This document shows positions 36,185-47,300 of a stretch of 64,000 bases of DNA, in pieces. Position numbers and translations under genes: made by a program. Numbering within the stretch: the first letter of the stretch is position 1; the number at the start of each line of letters is the position of its first letter. Under the pieces are notes generated by a model that was not told the origin of the DNA, searched no databases, and was given only the letters and a program-made list of their open reading frames with translations. Source of the DNA: Stercorarius parasiticus (Eukaryota > Chordata > Aves > Charadriiformes > Stercorariidae); NCBI GenBank assembly GCA_013396915.1, contig VWZL01000166.1, positions 806,001 to 870,000 of the forward strand, given 5' to 3'.

Positions 36185-36316
36185 TCTGTTTGTATTTCAG
36201 CCCTCGGGCTTCCTTGTTTTTTCCCTGTTCCCCTTCCTGGGTGAGGAGGCGTCATCCGGTGATGGAATAACTGTCTAAATGACAATAAATTGTTGTGAAT
36301 TCCTCAAACCATAACA

Positions 36317-39300
36317 CCGGTGAGGGTGTTTTCTCTGCCCAGTTTCTTCCCCTTTCTGTCTGGGATCATAGGACCCACCAGCAACAAAACGCAAGCAAAA
36401 GCTTTGCACCTCTGTGCTGGATTTGAGCAGAAGGCTGGGGCCTGCTGTGCACGCCACAGTGCTGTCCTCCCAGCGCAACTATTTTGACAAAAACCCTGTT
36501 GGGAAGAGAAACACAGTGACAGATGATGGGATTCTTGAGTTCACGGTCAAGCCTAACAGCTGCCATCATTACCAGGATGAGGCACAAACAGCCACATTCA
36601 TCTGTGGTGCAAATCCATTGATGTCAGCAGATGAAACCGGCTGAGAGAAATGTGGCTGCTCTGCTGTAGGGTTGTTTCTGAGGGAAGGGAGGGTAAGCAG
36701 TAGAAAAAAGGCAAAGCATTTCAGTAAATATGCAAATTGCAATCTAATATGCAAAGTCTCTAGTTTGTTGCTCCAAACACTCCAATAAATAAAGAAAGCT
36801 CTCCATTTGGCAACGTATTCACACATAACACTGTGTACTTCCCACATAAAGCCTTCCAAGTCAACTGGATAATTATTATTATTTTCTCTTTTGCTATTAG
36901 AAAAGCACCTTCCACGAAAACAAGAGCCTCATTTTGTTGGGCACAAGATCTCTCTTTGAGGATTTATATATCGGATTAATTAGCAGTTGGAACAGGACTC
37001 ACTCCCTCTCACAGCTTCCATTCTCCCATTAACAGTCTGTGGCTCGGTGCTATATCTCAGAAGACAGTCCTGCTATTTACTGTTCTTGTTTAGCGTGGGA
37101 TTGCTAGTTCTTATCTGTTTAAACACAGCTGACCATGTCAGGAGAGCCAACAAGCGATGGCAGTTTGTAATGGCTAGCCGTACTGTCACTCCTGATCCTA
37201 ACACCTTTAAAAACTAATCATCTTTCTTTTCATTTCATTCCTAAGCATTAAAACACTATAAAAGGACAATCAGCACGAAAGTTTGGGGACAATAAAATCT
37301 TTTTTATTTGTATTGCTAATTGCGTGAACTACAGTCTCAATTTGAAAATAATTTGCTGAAGGTCTTCTTTGTGCATTGTTGTCCCTTCTTGTGTACTTAA
37401 TTCCGTGAAAAAGTATTCTGCATTACAGAGGGGCCATTTTAACCTCCTTTGGTGGTCACACTGGAGCTGTCCCTGGTCCATACCCCACTCAGACTGAGAT
37501 ATGTTGGTGACTTGACTGAATCACACTGCATTTTGCCTTTGAGGCATCTGTGCGAAGATAAGCTGTCACCCAGCTGAAATTGCTTTAATTGCAGTGGGAT
37601 CGGGCCAAAACTACTCAGAAGATTGGGGGAGTGCTGAGCAGATGTCATGTCTTGCTTCCATTTCTTAAGCATCAGTGTTTGACAGTGTCAAACAGCTCAG
37701 TTGTCCAAAAGGCTACCAGAGGAACCATAAGCAGTATCTCAGCAAGAGCTGGTGTGCCCGCTGCACCATGCAGCAAGTTCTCCAGGCAGATCTCCAGGTG
37801 GCAAGCTTTCCTCAGCAGCAGAGGCAGAGCATGTCTGCACCGCAGCACGCCCACTCTTTGGGCTAGATTGTTCCTGGAGATGTGCTGACGGCCCATCAGG
37901 ACCCGTGCCTCAGATGGGGCACCACACTGACTCAGCTGTGGGTTCCAGCACGGAGCTGGCTTGCACCCAGCCTGCTCTCAGGACTTGTGAAAAGCGGTCT
38001 GCCTCCTGCACCGCTTTAAGTAATCCCATGCTTAAAGCTTTAAAAACTGCAGAGTTTACAGTCAGATGCTGGGTGAGTAATTTTTTTCTCTTCATTCATT
38101 TTCCCCGTCAGCAATGATAATATCCTCCTCTGACAAAACTGCAGGGGCAGAATTCAGAAGGTATTATTCCTCTTCAAAAGCCAGCCACAATAACAAGAAA
38201 CTTAGACATCCTGGGGGCATTAAGCTGAATGTTAAGGAATTTCCAGACAATTGCACTTCCGGCTTCAGTCCCATCCAAGGAGAACCTTTAACGCAGGTAG
38301 AGGGTAGGATTCCGATTTTATTTTGCTTTTGCCAACAGCACTAAGGTCCAAACCTGTTTCATTACAGTTAATTGCAGAAGTTGCACTGACTTCAAATTGG
38401 ACGCCAAATTGGATGCCTAATGAAAGACTTAATAATCTGCACTTTAAAACATGGCACTGGGTACCCATCCTGTGCAGAGATGCAGAAATTTTAATCTCGG
38501 AAGATATATTTGCACTTGGCTTCAAATCACCTTTAATTAAACTTCACCCAAGAGGTTTTTGTCTGTACTTTTTTTCAATTTAAAGACAAAAACAAAAGCC
38601 CTTTGAAAAACTAAAGATTTGACCTCTTTTTAGAGGCTGCTTACCTTCTGTGAATTATGCTCTTCCATAGATTTTGATTAACTGTATCATTGAACTCTTA
38701 TGAATGACTCATAAGGAATACGAGGTTATCAGTCTTTAACTCAAACGTTTAAAATACTCCCATTTTTAGTAGTCTAGGACCCACCTGCTAGCAAATAGTT
38801 GGAAACATATATAATGTTGAAAGTATTCTTGTACCCAGTTTGACCAACAGAGATTATGGGCCAGGTTTTAAGAATACTGTGATCTCAATAAAATATCAAA
38901 ATATATTGGTCTTTCAAAAACCAGGCTCCAGCAATAACCGATGATGAGAGATGAAAGTTAAGATATATACACATATACATCTAAGTGGGATCTGTACATT
39001 TTTTAAAGTCTGGCTTATTTTTTGGTTTGCCACTGGAAGAGGGGATTTGAAGGACTCTTTCCAGATGCATTTTGAGGCTGAACTGATTAACCATGTAACA
39101 GACCTTGACAGTTTAAAACCTTGTATTACACCCACTTTTATCATTATCTCAGCTTTTCTAGGGCCAACCCAATTCCTACAGCCTTCCATTAGAAGCAGAA
39201 TAATTTTCCTGATTTCTTTCACTATTCTAGTTATTTGATCTGCAGTCTGTTTTCCTTCTGGTTTTCCTTTCTAGACACTAGCCTAACCTCATCACCACAA

Positions 39301-42300
39301 CAGTAGTAACTTTCTACCACTCTGGTAGGTGAATAAGTAAGCTGGTTATGGAGTTTCTTTTAATTTACTATCAATTTGGATTTTTTGCAATCCTTTTGAG
39401 TTTGCCTGAAAATAAAAATCAATCCAAATATCATAAAAAATTTCAGTCTGAATGAAACATTTTATCTGATTTTAGTTCAGTTCAGAAGGAAATATCCTTT
39501 TGTGTTACTACGTTAAACCATCTTGTTTAAAAACAACAAACTACTGGAAGGTAGGTGGGAATGTTTAAGGAGATTTCAGAAGAATTTGAAAAAAGAAATC
39601 AAATTTGCCCAATGGGCCATTAAAGTTACATCTACCTCTTATGGCAGGAAAAAAAATAAATATGTTTAGCTAAAATATATCATCCATCTTTATCTGCTCC
39701 TGACAAATATTTTAGAACTACGTCATGTGCAATCTCCTATCTAGACTTCTTCCAGACTCTGCCAGTTATCGTTCCTTTTTTTCAAATTCTTTCCTACTGA
39801 AAATATGGCAATGATGATTTTCCAATAAAAATCACCTTATCTGCAGGTTAGATTTAGCATGTGCATTCCATTATTACAGTGCCCAAAGAAACTGCACTCA
39901 CTATTGTAGAAGATGAACCTGTTTTAGAGTGGTTCAAGTTCATTGATGACTGTACTCCTGCATAGACACCTGTGAGAGCTCTGTGTCATGTTGATATTTT
40001 GATACAGAGGAAGCTGCAAGAAGATTTAAGGCTTAGGGGTTTCTTGCCCCTCCCTGAGAAATGGAGACACCATGAAAATTCATGGAGATCTAGTAGTAAT
40101 ATTTGACAACTGGTTTGAAATACTGCAAGAGAATCCCAAAACATCCCTTTCTAAGTGAAGTTCTCGGAGCAACTTTCACACAGCACACTGTAAATCTTTG
40201 AAAGCCCAGTATTATATTTCAGCAGTGGGCTTAAACATGTATATCAGCAACAGTTTTCAAGTTACATGAAGACTCCACCATGAGCACGTACCATTCAGGC
40301 CTTGGCTGGACAGACAGGCAGGCAAGAACTGTGTTTCCTACTGGGCCATTTTGCGCCATTTGTCTCAAGGACTCTGATGGCCTCTTGAATTCTCTGGCTC
40401 ATCGGATAACATGACTACTTTCCATACACCCACACAAACAGAAGGGAGTATACCAGCTGTAAATTGTGGTCCTTTTCCACACCTTTGTCACCCCCAGTCC
40501 AGTCACACACCCTGAGATTTATTATCGTTCCATGTACAACCCCTTTACGGGGCAAAAATGCACTCTGCAGCTCTCTACAGCATGCACTGATTTTCCCTCC
40601 CACCCTCTCTGCCCTGTGCTGAAGTGCATTTAACTCACAAGGATATGCACATCTTTCCCTCAAGAAAAAAAATGTCTTTCCTACTGAAGTTTCAAAGCAC
40701 ATTATTTCTTTGTACACTGTAATCTCTCTGCATTACTGAGAGCAAATCACTTCCTGACATGTCTGGTAAGGGTTATTTCCTCATCCATAATGCTTACCAA
40801 CGATATTGAAATCTTCACACACTATTTTCATGGTTTATAAATACATTCCCAGCTAACTGAGTGAGAGGCTCTTTCTGTAAGAGAGATTAACTTGCTTTGC
40901 CTGGTATCAAATTTAATGTCAGCAAGTGGTACTAAGAAGTGGTTGATCAACAATTATTAGCAGCCGAGCAAACAGCTGTGATGCTGTACCCTCTTCAGTC
41001 ACAACCCACCAGTGATAATTTGATTCACAAAACCCAGCTAGTTCAACTGGGAGTCTAGTTTGGATTCTGTGGACAAATTGGGTGGCACCAGCAAAATTAA
41101 CCTGAAGTGTATTTATTGGCATATATACGTTTAAAAAAAAATACTCGTGGTCTTTGAAGACAATGACTATGCAAAGAGTCACAAAACAGCCTTCTTTCAG
41201 TTCTTGTATCATTGCACTACAGACCACTCTTCACAATTTTAAAGATATTCATCAAGGTGCATTGGCTACAGTAGCATCATTTCTCTTACAGTTACATTGG
41301 CTTTGCATCACTCACAGGCACTACAAATACTTACTTTGCTAAATTATTTCTGTGGTAACCATCCAATAAGCTTAATGAGGCACAGTCTGCTCTTGCTACC
41401 AATCTGGCAGACCTTATCTAGGCGTATTCCTTTTTCACCACCTATTGGAAAAATCAGAAGTGGTAGATAAAGACTGATAAGCATCATGCGGTAACCTCTT
41501 CACACAGGAAGGATTCCAGATTGATGCAGCCTGTGAAAGACCTTAACAGTGGAGACAACTGCATGTGGTAGAAAAGGGGAAGCTGGAAAGGGATACGAAG
41601 AGAACAGAGGAATAGGTCAAAGAAATGGAGTTGAGGGAATAGCTTAGCAAGAGCAATGTGAGTGAACCTAATTCCTGTTATGGTTTAGACTGATCTATAG
41701 TCTTTCATGTTGAAGGTCTTCTATTTTGAAGGCTCTCCTGCCAGAACAAAAATTACTTAGAAGGCAGGAATTTTAGAATTTTTGGAAAAGACTGATGTGA
41801 CAAGTAAAGCTGTTTGTGAGAAATATGCAGTCCTGACAAATCTCTGCCTTATAAAAGTAGTGTCACTTTTATTTCTTCTGTGTAGTCTGTTTGGCAAACT
41901 GAATTATTAAATTTGCACACATTTTCTGATTATCAGTTTGTGAGAATTTCAAGATTTCAAGTGTTTGTTGACAGTCAAGTTGAGGACATTTTTTCAGAAA
42001 ATTATTCTTGTAAAATGTAGAAACTTTTTTTTGTTCCTGCTCTAGCATCACCGAAGTTTAAATAGCAAAGGAGCCAATAGAAGATATTAGGGGCCTTTGG
42101 AGCAGTCTTCTGGTGTCATCTGCTATCAATTCTCAGCATAGATGTACCAAGAGAGACTGAGAAAGCTGTAGCTTCTGTCACTATCATTAGCAGCAGCCAC
42201 CGAGGTAGGTGTGCTCATGTCACATTACAACACTGAAAATACTTGTCTTTGACACCTTATTCCCAAAGTTCCTCTGCTCCCCCTTACCAAAGTCTATATG

Positions 42301-44307
42301 AGGTCTCTCCCTTTTGCATTTCTTGCAAGGCTCCCAAACCACATTTTAGAGCTGTTCCATCAAACCTCTGTTCAGTTATTATGTATTACATAGACAAAAT
42401 TAATGAAGCATTTTAGTCAACGGAAAGTTCAAACATGAATTTGTCCTCATAAGCTGCAATGGTCTGAGATGATTGAAATAAGAAGGAAGTCAAATAGGTT
42501 TTGGGAGATGAAAGTGTCAGTTATTGCAACTGTCTGCAACATAAAGGGTTTTAAATCTGAAGATATAGTTCTGCAAGAAGCATGAAAGCATCAATGCAGT
42601 CAAAATTAAATTTTTCTTTTAAATAGGAATGTATATTAATGTACATTTGTTCCTAGTATTTAACCTGCTTTAATTGTTTTAGTGAACTAAAAAGGCATGT
42701 ATTTCTAATTACATGGAGAAAACTGCTGTTCACACTACAGGGATCCTTTGTTTAAAAGCAATTCTTGCCATGCTTTGAAGGCTGTTGGAGAAATATATTA
42801 GAAAGAACAAAGTTTCATGCTTCTCTTCATTCAAAGCAGTGAGTAACTTTAAAAATCAGGTAGCTGACTTTTTTTGTCAGGTTTAAAATTGATTTAAAAT
42901 TTGATATTTTTTTAATGTGTCAGATAAAATTGTCCTATCTTTAACTCAGATGTATATTTGGGGTAGCATGTAAAATGCATTGATAACTTGAAAACCATTT
43001 AATAATTATGAAGGAATTAAAGCAGGTGTATATGTATCATGGAGCAGTGTAAAAAACGTGGCTTTCAATAGCACGCTCTTATAGGGCATGTGTCTATGAC
43101 AGCACTAAATTCTATATATAGATGTATGCAAATAACCCAAATACTTATTATTTCTCTTTTTAGAAAAAATTTACGTCAGCTTGAACTTCATGGTTTTATT
43201 TCCTTTTCCTATTCAGTTATTGGTGCCAACCAGCCATATGTACTTAACGGCAATAATGCAAATAAGTGTTCTGCTTTAAATGAAAATAGTCAGATACAGT
43301 TATCAAATAGATGAATATGTTTTTAATGAATTCACACAAATACCCCTCAGTTTTCAAACAGATTTGAAAACTGTCATAGAACAAACTTTCTCCAAACTAT
43401 GTTCTTCACAGGACAAACAAGACATCCCCTGATTTAGTAAAAAATTCAGTGTCTATGTCATTAATGTGAGAATGCTCACAAAACATAATCCCATCAGTAC
43501 CTGTGTGTTACAGCGACTACAGAGATAAAGTCAGTTTTATGATTTCGTAAAATAACTGGCAGCACTGAAGAAAGAACCAACCAATTATGCCCTGAAGCAA
43601 CCAGTGTGACTTTGAATAGAAATAAGGCATCGTAGGGTTACTTAACACAATATTTCAAAGAGAGTGTGAAGATTTGCTCATCTTCTGCATGTAGTCAGTG
43701 TTTTCATTGTACAGTGCAGGACATTGTACTTAAATAATTGTTGACGTTTTATACATGTGGTGCATATATTCTAGAATACAATAATGATCAAAGGAGTTGC
43801 CTGGTCCACTGGAGATATTATGTGCCATTGATATAAAGGCAGAAAAGAGAAAGCGCCAACAAACCAAACTCACAGAAAGTCTTCTATAGTTAATAACAAC
43901 TGTCCTCCTGTCACCTCTAGAGGAGATGAAGGTTAGAGCACAAGATATCCTCTCTACATTCTAGACGGGGGACTCTTAGAAAGTATATTCTTTATACCCT
44001 GGTCCTTTCTGCCAACTTTGATTAGTGATCTCCAAGGATACAATGACAGTTCTGCAGATTTGCTGTCTGTAGGTTACATTGCCATAAAAATTCTCACCCA
44101 TAAATACGTCGTTTTGATAAAATATCCATGTTAATTTGCAATAATAGTTTTCCAGCTTTTATAATAGAGCTCATATGTGGACATTAGCTATTGCAGTGAC
44201 ATCCTGAACTTTTGAATTTGGGAAGGAATAGTCTACTGGTAGACAGGACTGTGGAACACGCTTCTTAGATACCCTCTTTCTTTGGGAGCATCACTTTAGT
44301 CAGATGG
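36317..44307. other. Non-coding; possible conserved blocks at 37.2-38.6 kb
   Basis: No gene is recognised. Frames such as 36414-36644 (76 codons), 37752-38117 (121 codons) and 38951-39238 (95 codons) carry no known motif and overlap frames on the other strand. The parts at 37220-37440 and 38110-38570 lack repeats and look compositionally like conserved non-coding DNA, which I cannot test. A perfect hairpin lies at 43348-43373. Confidence 0.5.
43348..43373. repeat. Perfect 11-bp inverted repeat, 4-nt loop
   Basis: CAGTTTTCAAA (43348-43358) and its exact complement TTTGAAAACTG (43363-43373) flank the loop CAGA. It is the longest perfect short hairpin I noticed in the window. Confidence 0.9.
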
Positions 44308-44480
44308 ATTTACGCATTTTTAAGGACAGAAGGGAACATTAGGATCACCTAATCCTAAAATCCATGTTAAAAGAAACCCCTCCACTATGTGGCACGTATA
44401 AAAATGGGCTGATAGTGCTGGAAGTATTCACCACCGCATCTGACACTTTCTCCAACTAATATCAAGTAACACAACATCAG
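44308..44480 (-). mobile_element. Ancient CR1 (L3-like) 3'-end remnant
   Basis: 'TTTTAAGGACAGAAGGGAAC' followed by 'ATTAGGATCACCTAATCC' (44317-44355) closely follows the antisense 3' end of old sauropsid CR1 ('ttttaaggccagaagggaccattatgatcatctagtctgacc'). 'GTATTCACCACCGCATCTGA' near 44426 fits, loosely, the '..gaatccaccacatccct..' part further in. The rest is too decayed to follow, so the inner limit is approximate. Confidence 0.6.
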
Positions 44481-44949
44481 CTCTGTGGCATAGAGAAACA
44501 TTCTTATTTTGCTGTATCTTGCATGGATAGGATTTATGCTGTCACCTAACCAGAATTAAGCCATAACTAGTTGCCATATCCATTTCAATGCCCAGACTAC
44601 TAAATCTCATTGCCAGTCAAATAGATGGATATGGATCTCTACCAATCAACTCTTTGGCAGATAATGATGTAAGTATCTAAGTATCTGACACAACTGCTGT
44701 GTCATGTATTTCTTTAAATTCTAGTGCTGAGGAAAAGCATGGACTTTTTAACCCATTTTTCCATTGTTGTTCCCAAGCTGAAGCAAGTGGGTCATCTTTA
44801 AGCAGAGCATAGTACCATTGCATAACCTAGTCTTAGAGCTCCTCCAGCTCTCAACTTCCCAGTGCATGGAAATTTTGTACCTCCAGAAGGGAAAAGCCAC
44901 CACTTCCTACCAAGTGGATCAGAAAAATAGTTCACTTAAAAGTGGTGGT

Positions 44950-44994
44950 ATTATCCCTGCTGATATAATCCCAGCTGACATTATCCCTGCTGAA
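44950..44994. repeat. Three-copy 15-bp tandem repeat
   Basis: The units start at 44950, 44965 and 44980. The first and third are ATTATCCCTGCTGA plus one base, the middle one ATAATCCCAGCTGAC. The period is a multiple of three, so a frame crossing it reads IIPAD-IIPAD-IIPAE. There is no other sign that the frame is coding. Confidence 0.92.
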
Positions 44995-46090
44995 AGCAGA
45001 AAGAAACCCAGCAGTACCTTACAGTAAGAAATGCAAGATAAAATCATCCAAGTGGCAGCAACTTGGAAACCAGAGTGGGGAGTCAGGGGAAGGAAAAGAG
45101 CGCCTGTCTTCATGAGGATGCCCTTGCTGAGGGCTACATCTCCTTCTATCTATTCAGAAAGACTTGTTCCAAAACCAGGCAGAATAGCTGGGATTCAGAG
45201 AATGCTTTCGTGACACTTTTACCTTGTCAGTTAAACAGCTCTATGAATTCACACTGGTATCACTACCCTTGGGCTGTGGCAGCCCTGGGATTTCTAGAAA
45301 AGGTACTAAAGCCCAAGATGCAGTGTATAATTTTTACCTAAACTTCTCAGGACTGAAGGGAAGAGCCCGTCCTCTGCAATGAATTTTCGTTACATTCTTT
45401 TTATGCGGGACGCCAGGAGGGAGAATGATAAGGGATCTAGTTGCAGGGCTTGGCAGTGAAGCAGAAATAAAAACAGCAATTTTGGTGATAATTTTGGTTC
45501 ACTTAGCCAGATAATGTTTCCATGATTCTTTACAACTACTTCCCTTCTCACACCATTGAGTTTTTCTAGTCTCTGATGTCTACTTTTCTCTCAAAGTAAA
45601 GACTTAACAAGTACCTTCTATATTGTCCCATAAGCAAAGGAGACAGGGCTACAGAACTAGCTATTTTCCCATTAAATGGAGAAGGACAAAGATTCACATC
45701 CAGGTTTCCCTGTGTGTTAGCTGGAGAGGGCGGATTCAGACGGCAGTACTGTCTGTATTAACATGCTCCAAATGTATCTTTTTAGCCTTCTTCAGTTTAG
45801 CCTTTCTTATCCCCTCATCTCATTTTAATGCCTGGAAATTCCAGGCTGTTAGGAAGACTTGCTTTCCGTTATATTCAATTTCTTCATTCAATATGCATAA
45901 TTCTAATACGATGAGAAATTTAACTTAGTTCTCCATTAGTCCTAAACTCAATGCATCACGCGTTTCTTGAATTCAGATGGCTTCATTTCTTGCTGCTTTA
46001 TTGAAGTCTGTTTTTCACATCTTCTGCATCAAGGATTTCTCCTCTGTTTCTCATATTCATTTTTCATGAGCCCTAAAGTTATCCTCCATT

Positions 46091-46113
46091 AAAAAAAAAA
46101 AATTAAAAAAAAA
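46091..46113. repeat. A-rich tract
   Basis: Two A-runs separated by TT. No adjacent element whose tail it could be is recognised. Confidence 0.85.
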
Positions 46114-47282
46114 TTCCTAACTTTGCAGTAGCACCATCTTAATGGAAAAGATTTAAACATTTTCAAATAATTTCATTTTTACCCTTAACACTTTCAGTCA
46201 AGAAAATTGGTGGTCACCTGTGGACGTGAATCAATGTTGTGTCATATTATTAATCAATGTGTGCTAAATAACTGAGAACTCAGCTTCTCATAGGTAAGAT
46301 AAGACTGCATGACATGATTATGAAGTGATTTGTTTGTATTATGTTAAGGTAAATAGCACTCTTTGCTACGGATGGCAAAAGGGTTACAAGTTGAGTGTGT
46401 TGTTTTAAGACAGACTGCTGAACAAGGCTAATTATGAAAGATACGATGTGCCAAAACGGGAGATTAATATTGGCATAAGCAAGCTGGGGCTCAGGATACA
46501 GACACAACAGTTTCCAGTGGCTGCCAATGCCATTTCAGCATAAAACTGATCCTGCTGCTTTCCTTTAACTTTCATATTTTCGTCAGTTTAAAACATCCTC
46601 ATCCAGAGTTTTTCAAGATAAAAACTATTGTATGATTGAAATTAAGAGTATACATCTATTAAATCAAGTGTACACATATATTAAATATAGTGAAATAACA
46701 AAAAAATAGCATAACTGTGCATTGAAAGGTTAGTAAAAAGCAATGTATATTTTCCTTTCAAAATGAAAAAAGGCGGCATTATACTGTCTTTACTTCGTAA
46801 GAAAGTTATTTCACGTAGAAATTCATATAAGCAAGAAATATTCAGACAATCGTATTACTACATTGGCTGAACATCCCTAAGTACATTATAATTTAGGTCT
46901 TAAGGTTTAATTAGCAGAATACAGTTTGGGCAAATGAACAGCATGGAGGTGCCAAAACATGAAATCCTAAAAATAGGAATCCATAAATCTTCCCACTGTG
47001 GTGCACATATGCAGCTGTACAGTATCTGATGGATTGAAAATGCTGCCTGAGAACAGCATTAAGATTCGCAGCAGCAGAGGAACTCTACTGAACAAATTTC
47101 ATAGGGCAGCAGGAATTTATCATGTTTGTTCCGTCAGTGTAACTCGCGTCTCACTCGCTAAACCCCATAAAGGAGCGCGGGAAGCAGAGAGAAAGCCAAA
47201 GGAGAGGAAATGGAGTGATATCAAAAAGGGATTTTTTAAAGAGATTTATACATAAGCTACTTTGAAACTACATTGCTTCTCG

Positions 47283-47300
47283 AGAAAGAAAGAAAGAAAA
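47283..47300. repeat. (GAAA)n microsatellite, about 4 units
   Basis: Four GAAA units followed by 'ATGTAAAATAAAAGAACC'. Short and purine-pure. Confidence 0.85.

Larger units (their letters stand above)
35784..36316 (+). mobile_element. Solo LTR of an avian endogenous retrovirus (ERVL/ERVK-like), CpG-rich
   Basis: About 530 bases with the organisation of a retroviral LTR. It begins TGTGGG (35784) and ends in AAACCATAACA (36316), the terminal text common in avian LTRs. The parts 'CAGACACCCGAGCACTTGAT' (near 35845), 'CCAAGCTGGCCAACAGGATT' and 'TTTCATACCATGAACG' resemble the U3 of a widespread bird LTR family. TATAAAT at 35909-35915 is a plausible TATA box, and ATTAAA at 36179-36184 a plausible poly(A) signal followed by a T/G/C-rich U5. 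No primer-binding site, gag, pol or env sequence follows, and no second LTR is present, so it is a solo LTR. No target-site duplication is evident at these edges, so the limits, the left one especially, may be off. Confidence 0.68.

Noticed and set aside
37752..38117. 121-codon plus-strand frame with Cys and His residues, considered as a zinc-finger-like exon
   Set aside because: The spacing of Cys/His does not fit any zinc-finger pattern, and overlapping frames exist on both strands.
41676..41700. TGTTATGGTTTAG, which looks like the start of an avian LTR
   Set aside because: No U3-like sequence, TATA box, poly(A) signal or matching LTR end follows. The match is short enough to be chance.
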